A stretch of DNA of 64,000 bases from Marinobacter xestospongiae (GTDB lineage Bacteria; Pseudomonadota; Gammaproteobacteria; Pseudomonadales; Oleiphilaceae): assembly GCF_023156385.1 (NCBI RefSeq), contig NZ_JAKZAK010000002.1:124001-188000 (forward strand), written 5' to 3'. How positions within the stretch are numbered: position 1 is the stretch's first letter; every line of letters begins with the position of its first letter. Made by a program: the position numbers and the translations under genes. Positions 47,008-56,846 of this stretch are shown here, piece after piece. The notes below the pieces were generated by a model. That model ran no database searches and was not told the origin of the DNA. It saw only the letters and a program-made list of their open reading frames with translations.

Positions 47008-47400
47008 CTACCCCTGCGCGCGGGCACAGCGCCCTTCGGCGAGTTGCCGCGCGGCGCTGGCTTCCAGCCGGGCCTGCTCCCGCGCCAGCAGGTCACTGAC
47101 CTGACGCAGCTCGGCAATGCGCTGCTCCACCGCCTGGCGCTTTTCCGCCATCAGGACAGCACCCTCGGCGCAGTCGATACGGTCAGCCCGCAGTGCATCC
47201 AGTACCTGACGAATCTCCTTCAGGGAGAACCCCAATGACTTGAGCTGGCGCACCATGGCCACCCGGGCAACAGCCTGGTCAGGATAGTCCCGATAGTTGT
47301 TCTGCCGCCGCCCCACCTCCTGCAACAGACCGGTCTTCTCGTAATACCTCAGGGTATGGCGGCTCACGCCAGTGCGGCGCTCCAGCTCGGCAATGCGCAT
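47008..47400 (-). CDS. MerR-family regulator
   Basis: The 130-residue protein has a MerR winged HTH (MRIAELERRTGVSRHTLRYYEKTGLL) and the wing LKSLGFSLKEIRQVLDALRAD, then a coiled coil (about 85-120). The metal-binding C-terminal cysteines of CueR/CadR are absent; one Cys (CAEGAV at about 76) is not diagnostic. It is divergent from the SDR gene, whose promoter has the long spacer MerR proteins need. Confidence 0.9.
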   Translation of the reverse strand: MRIAELERRTGVSRHTLRYYEKTGLLQEVGRRQNNYRDYPDQAVARVAMVRQLKSLGFSLKEIRQVLDALRADRIDCAEGAVLMAEKRQAVEQRIAELRQVSDLLAREQARLEASAARQLAEGRCARAQG

Positions 47401-47432
47401 GCAGGCTCCTCATTCTTTGCAGCATTTCGTCC

Positions 47433-47463
47433 TTGACCTTAGAGCATACTCCAGCCTTTAGCC
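47433..47463 (+). promoter_or_regulatory. MerR-type promoter of the SDR gene
   Basis: The -35 box is TTGACC (47433-47438), and a weak -10 box TTAGCC (47458-47463) follows after 19 bp. The spacer holds the imperfect dyad TTAGAG / CTCCAG. Nineteen-bp spacers mark promoters activated by MerR-family proteins. Confidence 0.6.
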
Positions 47464-47505
47464 TGCTGGTATCGGTTCCGTCATCAACTCCCAAGGAGAC
47501 CCATA

Positions 47506-48552
47506 ATGACCATCCTGATTACCGGCGCCACCGGCTTCGTTGGCCGTCACCTGACCGCCCACCTGACCGCCGCCGGACACTCCGTTATTGCGCTGCTAAG
47601 ACACACCGACCAGCTCCCCACCTTGCGCCGACAGGTCGCGGAGCTGGGGGGACAGGACGCTCTTCTCTCCGCCTTTCAGGGCGATCTCGACCACCCCCAA
47701 CTTGGCCTCGCGGACGCCTTGCCACCACTGGCAGCGATCGTCCACCTGGGAGCCCGCTTCGGCTGGAAACTGCCGCCGGACGAAGCCCGCCAAACCAACG
47801 TTGAAGGCAGCCTCGCGGTGGCCCGGCTGGCCCAGAGTCAGGGCTGCCGCCTGGTGTTCATCAGTGGTTTCATGTTGGCCAATACCCGGCATCTGGCGGA
47901 ACTCGGGATCAAACCCGAGGCGCCGGACCAGACCATCTGGGACCAGGTCTATCGCCGGGCCGGCGCTTACGAGGCCAGCAAGCTGGAAGGCGCGTTGCGG
48001 GTGCGCCAGTTTGCCCGTGACCAGCAGCTGGACTACGTCGAGGTGCAGCCAGCCACTGTGGCAGGTCACAGCCAGACCGGTGCCATCGACCGGACCCAAC
48101 CCCTCTACAACCTTATCGACAATCTCGCCAGGGGGCGCCTGGCGCGGGTTCCAGGCACCCCGGATCACTGGCTGCCGCTGATTCCGGTCGACCAGCTGGC
48201 GCAGATGATCGCCGCCGCAGCCCTCGCTCCCCACCCGCCTGAGCAACTGCTGGCATTGGCGGACGATACCCCAAACCTGCAGAACACCCTGGCGCTGGTG
48301 GCAAAGACACTGGGGCGCAAGACGCCAACAGGGCACATTCCCAAAAGATTGCTGAGGCTACTCCTTGCCCTGCCGGGCATGCCACAGCTGATGAACACGT
48401 CGCCCGAGGCCCTGAACTTCATCCAGACCACCCGCTTCGATCTGAGCCAGAGCGAACACTTCCTAAAGACTCAAGCACTCCCGAAGCCAAGCACCGCGAA
48501 CGCGGTGATTGCCAGCGCAAAGTTCTATTCCGAACAGGCCACTTCCGGCTGA
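47506..48552 (+). CDS. extended SDR NAD(P)-dependent epimerase/reductase
   Basis: The 348-residue protein has a Rossmann start MTILITGATGFVGRHLTAHL and the extended-SDR catalytic pattern with Tyr-x3-Lys in YEASK (about 157-161), preceded by VFISGFML. It resembles dihydroflavonol-reductase/epimerase-like enzymes; the substrate is unknown. AAGGAGA lies 7 bases before the ATG. It is under the MerR-type promoter and probably induced by the MerR protein's ligand. Confidence 0.88.
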   Translation: MTILITGATGFVGRHLTAHLTAAGHSVIALLRHTDQLPTLRRQVAELGGQDALLSAFQGDLDHPQLGLADALPPLAAIVHLGARFGWKLPPDEARQTNVEGSLAVARLAQSQGCRLVFISGFMLANTRHLAELGIKPEAPDQTIWDQVYRRAGAYEASKLEGALRVRQFARDQQLDYVEVQPATVAGHSQTGAIDRTQPLYNLIDNLARGRLARVPGTPDHWLPLIPVDQLAQMIAAAALAPHPPEQLLALADDTPNLQNTLALVAKTLGRKTPTGHIPKRLLRLLLALPGMPQLMNTSPEALNFIQTTRFDLSQSEHFLKTQALPKPSTANAVIASAKFYSEQATSG

Positions 48553-48710
48553 GGACGGTAGGGTGACAGCCGCTACCAGATAACAGGGCCCTTCTTTAGG
48601 TTAGGCTCGCACACAGATCTTTACGCTCACACACCGGCTGGCGCACACTGACAGGAACGTGATGCGGCTTACCGCAACGGAAGCCGTGCGCTTACCGTGG
48701 GGCACTGGCG

Positions 48711-49199
48711 ATGGTTCAGTTCCTGGAATCCAGACAGGGCATCCGGCTACTGTTAACGCCGAACCGCTCCCTCAGTTGGCGGGGGAATGTGATCATCTGG
48801 TGCCTGCTTTGCCTGCCGGTTCTGGCGGCAACGCTGGCTCTCACCCTTGCCGGGGCGTGGATGGTGCTGCCGTTCGCCGGACTGGAACTGGGGGCGCTCG
48901 CCGCCGGCCTTTACTGCACCTCCCGGGATTGCCACCGCAAGGAAGTGCTGACCATAGATCGTGATCTTGTGCGGTTGGAGAAAGGCCATTCCCACCGACA
49001 ATGCCAATGGGAGTGGCCAGCCCGCTATACCCGCGTCTGCCAACAGACCAGTCACCGGCTCCTGCCGGCCAATCCCCGACTGTACCTGCAACACCGGAAT
49101 ACCCGCATACTGCTGGCCGGGTTTCTGAACCCGAGCGATGTCGATCGATTGCTGGTGATACTCGCCGGGGCCGGTCTTACCATTGATCGGCGTCAGTGA
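48711..49199 (+). CDS. DUF2244 membrane protein
   Basis: The 162-residue protein has two adjacent membrane segments (about 28-50 and 52-69) after a polar start with LLTPNRSLSWRGN, the DUF2244 signature, then a soluble C-terminal half (VLTIDRDLVRLEKG). Function is unknown; in other bacteria it is near cytochrome oxidase genes, but not here. It overlaps the end of the convergent transporter gene by 7 bp. Confidence 0.85.
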   Translation: MVQFLESRQGIRLLLTPNRSLSWRGNVIIWCLLCLPVLAATLALTLAGAWMVLPFAGLELGALAAGLYCTSRDCHRKEVLTIDRDLVRLEKGHSHRQCQWEWPARYTRVCQQTSHRLLPANPRLYLQHRNTRILLAGFLNPSDVDRLLVILAGAGLTIDRRQ

Positions 49200-50119
49200 A
49201 CGGGCCGCCCCACCCGGGTCGCCAGCACCAGTCCCAGCAGGATCAACCCGCCACCGGCCAGGTGATGCGGCGCCAGTTGCTCGTCCAGGAACACCATCGC
49301 CAGCACCGATGTAAAGACCGGCGTCAGGTACATGAAGACCGCCGACCGGGCCGGTCCGACTTCGTGTATGGCATGGTTCCAGAAACTGTAGGCCAGCAAT
49401 CCGGGGAAGATGGCGAAATAGGCCAGGCTGGTCAGGTTGCCCTGGTTCAGCTCAAAACCACCGGAGTACCACACAAGGTCCACCAGATAGAACGGCAGGA
49501 TCACCAGGATACCGATGGCAATCTGGACCGTCAGGAACGCCAACGCCCCCATCGGCACACGCTGTCGTCGCAGCAACACCGAGAACAGCCCCCAACTGAA
49601 CACCGCGAGCACCATCACCAGGTCGCCGGTTTGCAGCTGCAGGGCCATCAGGCGCTGCCACTGGCCCTGGATGACCACCAGCACAATCCCCAGCACCGCC
49701 AGCCCGATCCCCAGCGCCTGCAGCGGCCGGGTCCGATCCCCCAGGATCAGCCAGGCAAGCAGAGCCACCATGATGGGGATGGTGGCGTTGATCAGCGCGA
49801 TATTGGTGGCGGTGGTGGTCTGGGCGGCGACGTACAGAAGGGAGTTGAACGCCCCCACGCTGAAAGCGGATAGCACCAGCAATGAGCCCCAATGCTGACG
49901 CACCAGATGACGCTGGCGCCACACCGCCGGTGCGCCAAAGGGCAACAGGATGGCCAGCGCCAGGCACCAGCGCCAGAACGACATCGCCATGGGCGGCATC
50001 TGCTCCACCGCCGCACGGGCTACCACCGCGTTACCTGCCCAGAACAGCGGAGTCAGCACCAGGCCCAGATAGGCCAGGTGCCTTGATGACGAGCGGCCAG
50101 CAAGCACCGGGTTACTCAC
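49193..50119 (-). CDS. DMT-superfamily transporter (EamA)
   Basis: The start at GTG 50119 overlaps the cytochrome b561 stop (GTGAGTAA) and gives 308 residues; an ATG at 50152 with AGGA upstream is also possible and would add 11 residues. It has ten membrane segments in two EamA repeats (YLGLVLTPLFWAGNAVVARA; second-repeat SFWNHAIHEVGPARSAVFMY). It is probably a metabolite exporter. It is probably co-transcribed with the cytochrome gene. Confidence 0.88.
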   Translation of the reverse strand: MSNPVLAGRSSSRHLAYLGLVLTPLFWAGNAVVARAAVEQMPPMAMSFWRWCLALAILLPFGAPAVWRQRHLVRQHWGSLLVLSAFSVGAFNSLLYVAAQTTTATNIALINATIPIMVALLAWLILGDRTRPLQALGIGLAVLGIVLVVIQGQWQRLMALQLQTGDLVMVLAVFSWGLFSVLLRRQRVPMGALAFLTVQIAIGILVILPFYLVDLVWYSGGFELNQGNLTSLAYFAIFPGLLAYSFWNHAIHEVGPARSAVFMYLTPVFTSVLAMVFLDEQLAPHHLAGGGLILLGLVLATRVGRPVH

Positions 50120-50654
50120 CGACCGGTCGGCCCAGCATCCTCGGTAGCACATTGTCCTGCGGTCGGCGACGATGCACCATGGCCAGCACGATGTGGCCCA
50201 CGATCAGCGCCAGCAGCGCCCAGCCCAGGTTACCGTGCAGCCAGTTGCCCGGTGTCATCAGCCATTCGATCTTGTCCCCCTCGAACCCCGCCATCAGCGG
50301 CAGACCGAAGGGCTCAAAACTTCGACCGGAGCCGTATTGGCGCATCAACGCCAGCAATGGCACCAGAACCATCAGCAGGTAGAGCGCCAGATGCCCCAGA
50401 CGGGCCGGCAGGTTCAGCGATGGCGGCCGACTGGCACGGTTGGCCAGGGCCCAGAACAGGCGCAACACCACCAGCACCATCAGCACCAGACCTAGCGGTT
50501 TGTGGCTGCCCCAAAGCAGGTTATCGAGGGCGGAATCCTCAAACAGTACCCGGGCAATCACGGTCAGAAACTGCCACACGAACAGCAACGCCATTCCCCA
50601 ATGAAAAGCCCGACTCAGGCCGCCGTAACGGTTCTGGGTATCCCTGAACTGCAT
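50112..50654 (-). CDS. cytochrome b561
   Basis: The 180-residue protein has four membrane helices with histidine haem ligands at expected places: SRAFHWGM (His18), GSHKPLG, NWLHGNLGW and VGHIVLAMVH. It is a bacterial b561 (CybB/YodB type) that moves electrons between quinol and an acceptor such as superoxide. AGGAGA lies about 6 bases before the ATG. The exporter gene follows with overlap. Confidence 0.9.
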   Translation of the reverse strand: MQFRDTQNRYGGLSRAFHWGMALLFVWQFLTVIARVLFEDSALDNLLWGSHKPLGLVLMVLVVLRLFWALANRASRPPSLNLPARLGHLALYLLMVLVPLLALMRQYGSGRSFEPFGLPLMAGFEGDKIEWLMTPGNWLHGNLGWALLALIVGHIVLAMVHRRRPQDNVLPRMLGRPVGE

Positions 50655-50769
50655 GTACTTCTCCTCTCATCATCCATTCTGCCGGATCATACCGGCGAGC
50701 CGGGAGTGACCGCCAGTGAGAGAAAAGGTTCCATAGCACCCTAACGGACTCCCGGTCAGCGCCACGTCC

Positions 50770-52464
50770 CTAAAACAGGGGATCGCCCAAGCCAAGCAGG
50801 AAAATGGCAACCAGCCCGATCACCCCCGCCGCCGTCAGGTAATAGGCGGTAGGAATCACCGTCATCCGCAAGGTGCGGCCCTCCCGGCCCAGCAGGCCCA
50901 CGGTCGCCGAGGCGGCCACCACGTTGTGCACGGCGATCATATTACCGGCAGCGGCGCCCACCGCCTGTAGTGCCACCAGCAGCACACTGGATACCCCCAA
51001 CAGTTCGCCAACACTGTACTGGAACTGGGACAGCATCAGATTGGACACGGTGTTGGAACCAGCAATGAACGCTCCCAATCCCCCCACCAGGGGTGCGAAG
51101 GCCGGATACAGCCCCCCCATCAGGTCCGCCACCCCGCGCGCCATGGCAATAGGCATGGAAGGCAGATCCGCCAGGTTCACCCCGGAGTTGATCAGGATAC
51201 GCACCATGGGGATGGTAAACACCAGTACGAACCCGGCACCAAGCAGGGTGCGTGACGACTCCACCACCGCGGCCCGCATTTCCTTCAGATACATGCGGTG
51301 GAAGAAGAAGGTGATCGCAACCACCATCACCATGATCCCACCGGGCAGGTACAGCGGTTGCACCGCGCCGGAAATGCCCTGCTCCCCGAGAATGTTGCTC
51401 CAGCCAAAGCTCAGGTAGCTGGTAAACGCCGCCTTTACCTCCGGAATCACCCGTGACGCCACCAGCAGGCCGGCCAGCAGGATGTATGGAGTCCAGGCCT
51501 TGACGCCGGACATGTGCTGTTTGCTGGCTACCTGGTCCATGCTGATTTCAAGCTTGCCCATCCACTCGCTGGGCCAGTCTTTGGCTGGCGCGAAGTCCCA
51601 GGCTTGGCGCGGCATCAAGAAACCGGCACGGGCCGCCGGTACCACGATGGCCATGCCCACCAGGGCACCGATCATCGACGGAAACTCCGGCCCCAGGAAA
51701 ACTCCGGCGACGGCGTAGGGCACCACAAACGAGACACCGGCAAACAATGCGAACGGAGCGACTTCCAGTCCCTCTCGCCAGGAGCGGTTACGGCCGAAAA
51801 AGCGCGTCAGCATTACACACATCAACAACGGCATCAGAATACCGATCACAGCGTGAATGATCGCCACCTCGGAGGTCACCAGGCGGAAGAACATCTCCCA
51901 GTCACCACCATTGGCCGCCATCTGCTGACCGATCAACTGCCGGTCCAGGCCGCCACTGACGCCAACGACAATCGGCGTGCCCACGGCCCCGAAGGAGACC
52001 GGCGTCGACTGGATCATCATGCCAATCATCACCGCCCCCAGCGCAGGAAAGCCCAGCGCAACCAGCAGCGGGGCCGCCACCGCGGCCGGCGTGCCAAAGC
52101 CGGAGGCGCCCTCAATAAAGCAGCCAAACAGCCACGCCACGATGACCGCCTGAACCCGGCGATCTGGCGTAATACCGGAGAACCCCCGGCGAATGGCCGC
52201 AATCGCCCCGGAGTGTTTAAGTGTGTTGAGCAGCAGGATGGCACCAAAAATGATCCACAGGATCGCGGCCGTCAGGATCAGCCCCTGCAGGGTCGAGGCC
52301 AGGACCCGGTTGACGGTCATATCCCAGGCCAGCAAGGCAATTGCAGCGGTGGCCAGAAACACCACCGGCATGGCAACACGGGCAGACCAGTTCAGGCCCA
52401 CCAGCAGAATGCCGGCAAGAATCAGCGGCGCGAACGCCAGCAGGGAAAACAGAGTATCGGACAT
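50770..52464 (-). CDS. lldP: L-lactate permease
   Basis: The 564-residue protein is a LldP-family symporter with about 12-14 membrane segments and conserved [35 protein letters not shown] and [19 protein letters not shown] stretches. It brings in lactate and glycolate with protons. It lies 118 bp downstream of lutC on the same strand, and so probably belongs to the lactate operon controlled by the LldR-type regulator. Confidence 0.95.
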   Translation of the reverse strand: MSDTLFSLLAFAPLILAGILLVGLNWSARVAMPVVFLATAAIALLAWDMTVNRVLASTLQGLILTAAILWIIFGAILLLNTLKHSGAIAAIRRGFSGITPDRRVQAVIVAWLFGCFIEGASGFGTPAAVAAPLLVALGFPALGAVMIGMMIQSTPVSFGAVGTPIVVGVSGGLDRQLIGQQMAANGGDWEMFFRLVTSEVAIIHAVIGILMPLLMCVMLTRFFGRNRSWREGLEVAPFALFAGVSFVVPYAVAGVFLGPEFPSMIGALVGMAIVVPAARAGFLMPRQAWDFAPAKDWPSEWMGKLEISMDQVASKQHMSGVKAWTPYILLAGLLVASRVIPEVKAAFTSYLSFGWSNILGEQGISGAVQPLYLPGGIMVMVVAITFFFHRMYLKEMRAAVVESSRTLLGAGFVLVFTIPMVRILINSGVNLADLPSMPIAMARGVADLMGGLYPAFAPLVGGLGAFIAGSNTVSNLMLSQFQYSVGELLGVSSVLLVALQAVGAAAGNMIAVHNVVAASATVGLLGREGRTLRMTVIPTAYYLTAAGVIGLVAIFLLGLGDPLF

Positions 52465-52582
52465 GTAGAGCTCCGGATGTGGTTATTGTCGTTGTTGCTC
52501 CCCCGCAACCTTGCAGGGGGTATCAGGAGCCCCGGATAGCGGACGGTTCCGGGGCAACCCAAGGTCTCGTCTGGCCGGGACA

Positions 52583-53266
52583 CTATTCCAGGATCAGCAC
52601 CACCAACTCTCGGGGGCCGTGGACGCCATAGGCCAGGGTCTGTTCGATGTCGGCGGTTTTCGAGGGGCCGGAGATCAGCAGGGCGTTGGTGGGCATGCCC
52701 TGTTGCGCCCACTGCTGCTCCGCCATCGCCTGGTGGAAGGTGTCGTAGACACAGTCTGCGGCCAACAGGACAAAATGCACCGGCGGCACCAGGCTCATCA
52801 GCCGCGGCTCCTGTGGAGTCGGCCAGAGCATCAGCGACCCGGTTTCAGCAATGGCACCAAGACAGCCGGTCAGTGCCGCCGCCACGTTATTGAACATGGC
52901 CGGCTTCCAGTGCTCGATGGGCTGTTCATACCCCAGCAGGGCCGGGGCTTCCCACGGCCACAGGCGTCGGAGTTCACGGCCATGCTCAACGTCCTCAGAC
53001 ACCAGCAGGTTCTCAAGCCCTTTAGCCTTCATAAGCGCGTAAAGCGTGTCAATCCACTGCTCCCTGGCCACCCGGTGGACCTCACCGTTGACCGAGGAAA
53101 TCCGCGCTTCAAACCGGTCCAGCCGTTCAGCCGGCGTCCAGTTGCGATCCCGCACCACGGCGAAATCACTGGCCGGCACCGTCATCGCCTGGTCACCGCG
53201 ACCTTCGCGCAGTCGGTTGAGAATGGCGGTTCGACTCTGATTCCTGGCGGTCTTGCCCGGGTTCAT
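52583..53266 (-). CDS. lutC: LutC, lactate utilisation protein C
   Basis: The 227-residue LutC/YkgG-domain protein contains the family segment ALTGCLGAIAETGSLMLWPT and LVLILE at the end. With LutA and LutB it forms the iron-sulfur L-lactate dehydrogenase complex that makes pyruvate. It overlaps lutB by 4 bp. Confidence 0.93.
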   Translation of the reverse strand: MNPGKTARNQSRTAILNRLREGRGDQAMTVPASDFAVVRDRNWTPAERLDRFEARISSVNGEVHRVAREQWIDTLYALMKAKGLENLLVSEDVEHGRELRRLWPWEAPALLGYEQPIEHWKPAMFNNVAAALTGCLGAIAETGSLMLWPTPQEPRLMSLVPPVHFVLLAADCVYDTFHQAMAEQQWAQQGMPTNALLISGPSKTADIEQTLAYGVHGPRELVVLILE

Positions 53267-54702
53267 GACTGCTCCTCCCGGCGACGGGCCGCCATCAGCT
53301 GATGCAGGGTTTTGGCGGCCGGTCGCGGCGCCGTTCGATAGCGGGTCCAGGGACCGACGTTGCGGGGAGTCAGGGCACGGAAGCGCGTCATCATCCAGCC
53401 CGCCAGACGGTAGCGTCCGGGATCGGACGCCAGCCAGCGGTAGCCGTTCCAGCTGGCCTGTTCCTTCAGGGTACGTTTGACGCCATGGCCAGGTACCACC
53501 GACGGCCGCAGGCGATCACCGTCCACTGACTCCTTGCGCAGACGCTGCAGCAGCTTGGGGATGGGAATTCGCACCGGACATACTTCACCGCAGGCACCGC
53601 ACAGGGTGGATGCGGATGGCAGGTCACGGGTGTTTTCCAGCCCCAGCAGATGGGGCATCAGGATCTTGCCGATGGGCCCGGGATAGGTGGTGCCGTAGGC
53701 GTGCCCCCCGACCCGGGCATACACCGGACAGTGGTTCATGCAGGCGCCGCAGCGGATGCAGCGCAAGGTGTCGAGCAGCTCCTGATCCTGGTAGATGGAC
53801 GAACGGCCCGAATCCACCAGTACCAGGTGAACCTCTTCCGGCCCGTCTTTCTCATCGGCCTTGCGGGGACCGGAGATCATATTGAAATAGGTGGTGATGT
53901 GCTGGCCGGTGGCGGAGCGGGTCAGCAGCGCCAGCAGAGGCGCAACGTCTTCCAGGTGTTCCACCACCTTTTCGATGCCCGTCACCGCAATGTGGCAGGG
54001 CGGCACGGTGGTGGTCAGACGGCCATTGCCCTCGTTCTCCACCAGGCAAAGGGTGCCGGTTTCCGCGACCGCAAAGTTCACTCCGGAAATGCCCACATCC
54101 GCCTGCATGAACTTGTCCCGCAGCTGCTGCCGGGCACTGGCGGTCAGATACCCCACATCCCGCGAGCGTTCAGTGCCGGTCTTTTCATGCATCAGATCGG
54201 AGATTTCGTCGGTATTCTTGTGAATCGCCGGCATGATGATGTGGGAGGGCGTCTCCTCCGCCAGCTGGACAATGTACTCGCCCAGATCCGATTCCAGCGC
54301 CTCAATCCCCTCGGCCTCCAGGAAATGGTTCAGTTCCATTTCCTCGGACACCATCGATTTTCCCTTGATAACCCGCCTGGCGTCACGGGCCTTGCAGATG
54401 TCCCGGATGATTTCGCAGGCCTGATCACCGGTTTCAGCCCAGTGCACACGGATGCCCTGGAGCTGGCAATTGGTCTCCAGCTGTACCAGCAATTCCGGTA
54501 ACCGGGACAGTGCCCGCAGCCGTACCGCCGCCCCGAGATCCCGCAGGGTTTCCAGCTCCCAGTCCTCGAACGCCGCCTGGCGTTTGCCCATCAGCCCATC
54601 CATGGCGGAGCGGAAGTTGCTGCGAATCTGCGGATTTTCCAGCGCCGAGCGAACCCGGGGGTGAAACTGCTGAACGTCGCTGTGAGCAGTATCGGTACTC
54701 AT
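53263..54702 (-). CDS. lutB: LutB, iron-sulfur lactate dehydrogenase subunit
   Basis: ATG 54702 gives 479 residues. An N-terminal LUD domain (IKGKSMVSEEMELNHFLE) is followed by two 4Fe-4S motifs, CIRCGACMNHCPVY and CGACGEVCPVRIPI, and a C-terminal DUF3390-like helical part. It passes electrons from lactate oxidation. The order lutA-lutB-lutC with 4-bp overlaps is standard. Confidence 0.94.
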   Translation of the reverse strand: MSTDTAHSDVQQFHPRVRSALENPQIRSNFRSAMDGLMGKRQAAFEDWELETLRDLGAAVRLRALSRLPELLVQLETNCQLQGIRVHWAETGDQACEIIRDICKARDARRVIKGKSMVSEEMELNHFLEAEGIEALESDLGEYIVQLAEETPSHIIMPAIHKNTDEISDLMHEKTGTERSRDVGYLTASARQQLRDKFMQADVGISGVNFAVAETGTLCLVENEGNGRLTTTVPPCHIAVTGIEKVVEHLEDVAPLLALLTRSATGQHITTYFNMISGPRKADEKDGPEEVHLVLVDSGRSSIYQDQELLDTLRCIRCGACMNHCPVYARVGGHAYGTTYPGPIGKILMPHLLGLENTRDLPSASTLCGACGEVCPVRIPIPKLLQRLRKESVDGDRLRPSVVPGHGVKRTLKEQASWNGYRWLASDPGRYRLAGWMMTRFRALTPRNVGPWTRYRTAPRPAAKTLHQLMAARRREEQS

Positions 54703-55466
54703 GCGTCCCCCCCCACCCGCTGCCACAGGAAGCTGGCAATATGCTGACCTTTCAGGGAGCGCTGCTGTTTCTCGGCGTAGCCGGCGATGTTCATCATGCA
54801 GCCACAGTCGGTCGCCAGGAAGGTATCGGCACCCGCCTCCTCAATGGCGGTGGTCTTGTCCGCCACCATCGCCTCGGACACCTCCGGGTGCCGTACCGCA
54901 AAGGTACCGCCGAAACCACAGCATTCCGTGGCCCGGGCCTGCTCAACCACCTCCACCTGCTGTAACTGGGCCAGCAGCGTCGGTCCGATGTCCCCGACCC
55001 CCATTTCCCGACGGGCGGAACAGGATGTATGCATGGCCACTCGAACCGGTTCGCCCCGATCCTCCAGGCGAATGTGGCAAACGTTGAGCAGGAAGTCGGT
55101 CAGCTCGAATACCCGCGATGCCAGGGCCTCGGCCTTGGCCTGCCAGGGGGTGCCGGCAAACAGCTCCGGATAATGCTTGCGCATCATGCCGCCGCAGGAA
55201 CCGGCCGGCACCACGATCGGCCAGTCGCCGGGGAACAGGTCCAGCTGGGGCACAACCACATCCCGGGCCTGGTCGTTGAAGCCGGAACTGAATGCGGGTT
55301 GGCCGCAACAGGTCTGATCCTGGGGAAACAGCACGTCAATGCCTTCCCGCTCCAGTAGCTGGACCCCGGCCAGGCCTGCGTCGGGGTAGAACAGGTCCAC
55401 CAGGCAGGTACCGTAGAAGTACACCTTGGCGGGCTTGGCTGGGTAGAGCTTGATGGTGTCGGTCAT
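54699..55466 (-). CDS. lutA: LutA, CCG-motif lactate utilisation protein
   Basis: The 255-residue protein has the two cysteine-rich CCG domains of LutA/GlcF: DQTCCGQPAFSSGF (about 57-70) and TECCGFGGTFAVRH (about 187-200). It is the first gene of the lut operon, 24 bp from the first operator. AGGTGA lies about 4-9 bases before its ATG. Confidence 0.93.
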   Translation of the reverse strand: MTDTIKLYPAKPAKVYFYGTCLVDLFYPDAGLAGVQLLEREGIDVLFPQDQTCCGQPAFSSGFNDQARDVVVPQLDLFPGDWPIVVPAGSCGGMMRKHYPELFAGTPWQAKAEALASRVFELTDFLLNVCHIRLEDRGEPVRVAMHTSCSARREMGVGDIGPTLLAQLQQVEVVEQARATECCGFGGTFAVRHPEVSEAMVADKTTAIEEAGADTFLATDCGCMMNIAGYAEKQQRSLKGQHIASFLWQRVGGDA

Positions 55467-55490
55467 CAGGGGTCACCTGCTCGTTGTTAT

Positions 55491-55507
55491 AATTGGTCTT
55501 ACCAATT
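55491..55507. promoter_or_regulatory. LldR/PdhR-type operator, lutA side
   Basis: AATTGGTCTTACCAATT is a perfect palindrome with a 3-bp centre, identical in form to the PdhR/LldR consensus AATTGGT-N3-ACCAATT. It lies 25 bp upstream of the lutA start. Confidence 0.9.
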
Positions 55508-55697
55508 TACAATTGTCGATAGCCAATGCTAGTGAGCCGATTAACCTGTTGTCAATTTTTAGCCAACAACCATGCGACCTTTGTCTACCATCGCTGCCAC
55601 AGAAACATTCCTGAGATAGTTTTTGTTCTTGATACCTGGACAAGACGGCATCCATACCGCTGAGCCTCTGAGCGCCACTGTAAACAGGCATCAGATT

Positions 55698-55712
55698 ATT
55701 GGTATGACCAAT
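55698..55712. promoter_or_regulatory. LldR/PdhR-type operator, regulator side
   Basis: ATTGGTATGACCAAT is a second palindrome of the same TTGGT-N3-ACCAA type, 107 bp upstream of the regulator's ATG. Confidence 0.88.
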
Positions 55713-55818
55713 TCTCATCTCCGTCCTGAATAAAGACGCCCGGGCCCGGGCTTTGGTATCCTTCGACAGTCAGCCAACCGCGACCGCAACCCATTGGCCA
55801 CTCAGGAAGCCGACCACC

Positions 55819-56580
55819 ATGAGCCAAAGCCGCCTGGAGACCCCAAGGCTCTCCGACGTCATCATGCAGCGCATGGAGAGCATGATTCTGGAAGGCAGTT
55901 TCAAGCCCGGGCAACGGCTGCCTCCGGAGCGGGAGCTGGCCACCCGGTTTGGGGTGTCACGGCCATCGCTGCGGGAAGCGATTCAGAAGTTGGCTGCCAA
56001 GGGCCTGCTGACCAGTCGCCAGGGCGGCGGCACCTTCGTCAGCGAACAGGTGGGCAGCTCGTTCAGCGACCCCCTGCTCGACCTGCTGGCCAACCACAAC
56101 GAATTCCAGTACGACCTGCTGGAGTTCCGGCATTCCCTGGAAGGTCTGTCCGCCTACTACGCCGCCCTGCGTTCCACCCCCGCCGACAAGGAGCGACTGC
56201 AAGCCCGCTTCGAGGAACTCCGCGCCACCTACGAAGATCAGGACCCGGTTCGCGAAGCCGAGGCAGACGCCGCCTTCCACCTGGCCATTGCCGAGGCGGC
56301 CCACAACGTGGTGTTGCTGCACACCATTCGCGGGCTGTTCAACCTGCTGGAAAAGAACATCGTGGAGAACCTGAGCCTGTTGTTTGAGCGGGACAACTCC
56401 CGCAGCCAGTTGCTGGCTCAGCACCAGGCGCTGCTTGATGCCATTCTGGCGGGTGATGGCGAGCTGGCCCGCAAGATGTCTCACCAGCACCTGGTGTATG
56501 TGGAAGAGGGCCTGCTGGAACTGTCCAAACGGGAAACCCGATTGGAGCGCTCACTCCGACGGGTGCAGACCTCCGAGTAA
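55819..56580 (+). CDS. FadR-subfamily GntR regulator of lactate genes (LldR-like)
   Basis: ATG 55819 gives 253 residues. The GntR winged HTH covers about 8-75 (LEGSFKPGQRLPPERELATR, VSRPSLREAIQKLAAKGLL, RQGGGTFV). An FCD effector domain (about 95-235) has LEFRHSLEGLSAYYAALR and the metal-site ADAAFHLAIAEAAHN. It is divergent from lutABC-lldP with two PdhR/LldR-type operators between, so it should repress lactate genes until lactate (LldR) or pyruvate (PdhR-like) binds. AGGAA lies about 10 bases before the ATG. Confidence 0.92.
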   Translation: MSQSRLETPRLSDVIMQRMESMILEGSFKPGQRLPPERELATRFGVSRPSLREAIQKLAAKGLLTSRQGGGTFVSEQVGSSFSDPLLDLLANHNEFQYDLLEFRHSLEGLSAYYAALRSTPADKERLQARFEELRATYEDQDPVREAEADAAFHLAIAEAAHNVVLLHTIRGLFNLLEKNIVENLSLLFERDNSRSQLLAQHQALLDAILAGDGELARKMSHQHLVYVEEGLLELSKRETRLERSLRRVQTSE

Positions 56581-56846
56581 CCGCGTCCGCCTCACCCGAT
56601 ACGTGATTTCCGAAGCTTCCGGACATCCCAGACACCGGATGTCGGGTCTGGAATAATCACCATAAAAACCAGCAAGCCATTGATTAAATTTAACTTTTAA
56701 CTGAACAGGGATTGCATTCAACAAACCTGCCACAACATCACGTTTAACCCGCGTCTGTGACGTCAGACACAAAAATACAACTTTCCCGCCCCTCATCCGG
56801 CAGTACCATTCCCCGCCTCCCTTCCCCAATGCACACGGAGTTTTCA

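Larger units (their letters stand above)
55467..55818. promoter_or_regulatory. divergent lut / lldR-type promoter region
   Basis: The 352 bp between lutA and the regulator gene hold two operators (55491-55507 and 55698-55712) about 207 bp apart, one next to each gene. That spacing would allow DNA looping by the regulator. The AT-rich centre should hold both promoters; no gene is visible. Confidence 0.75.
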
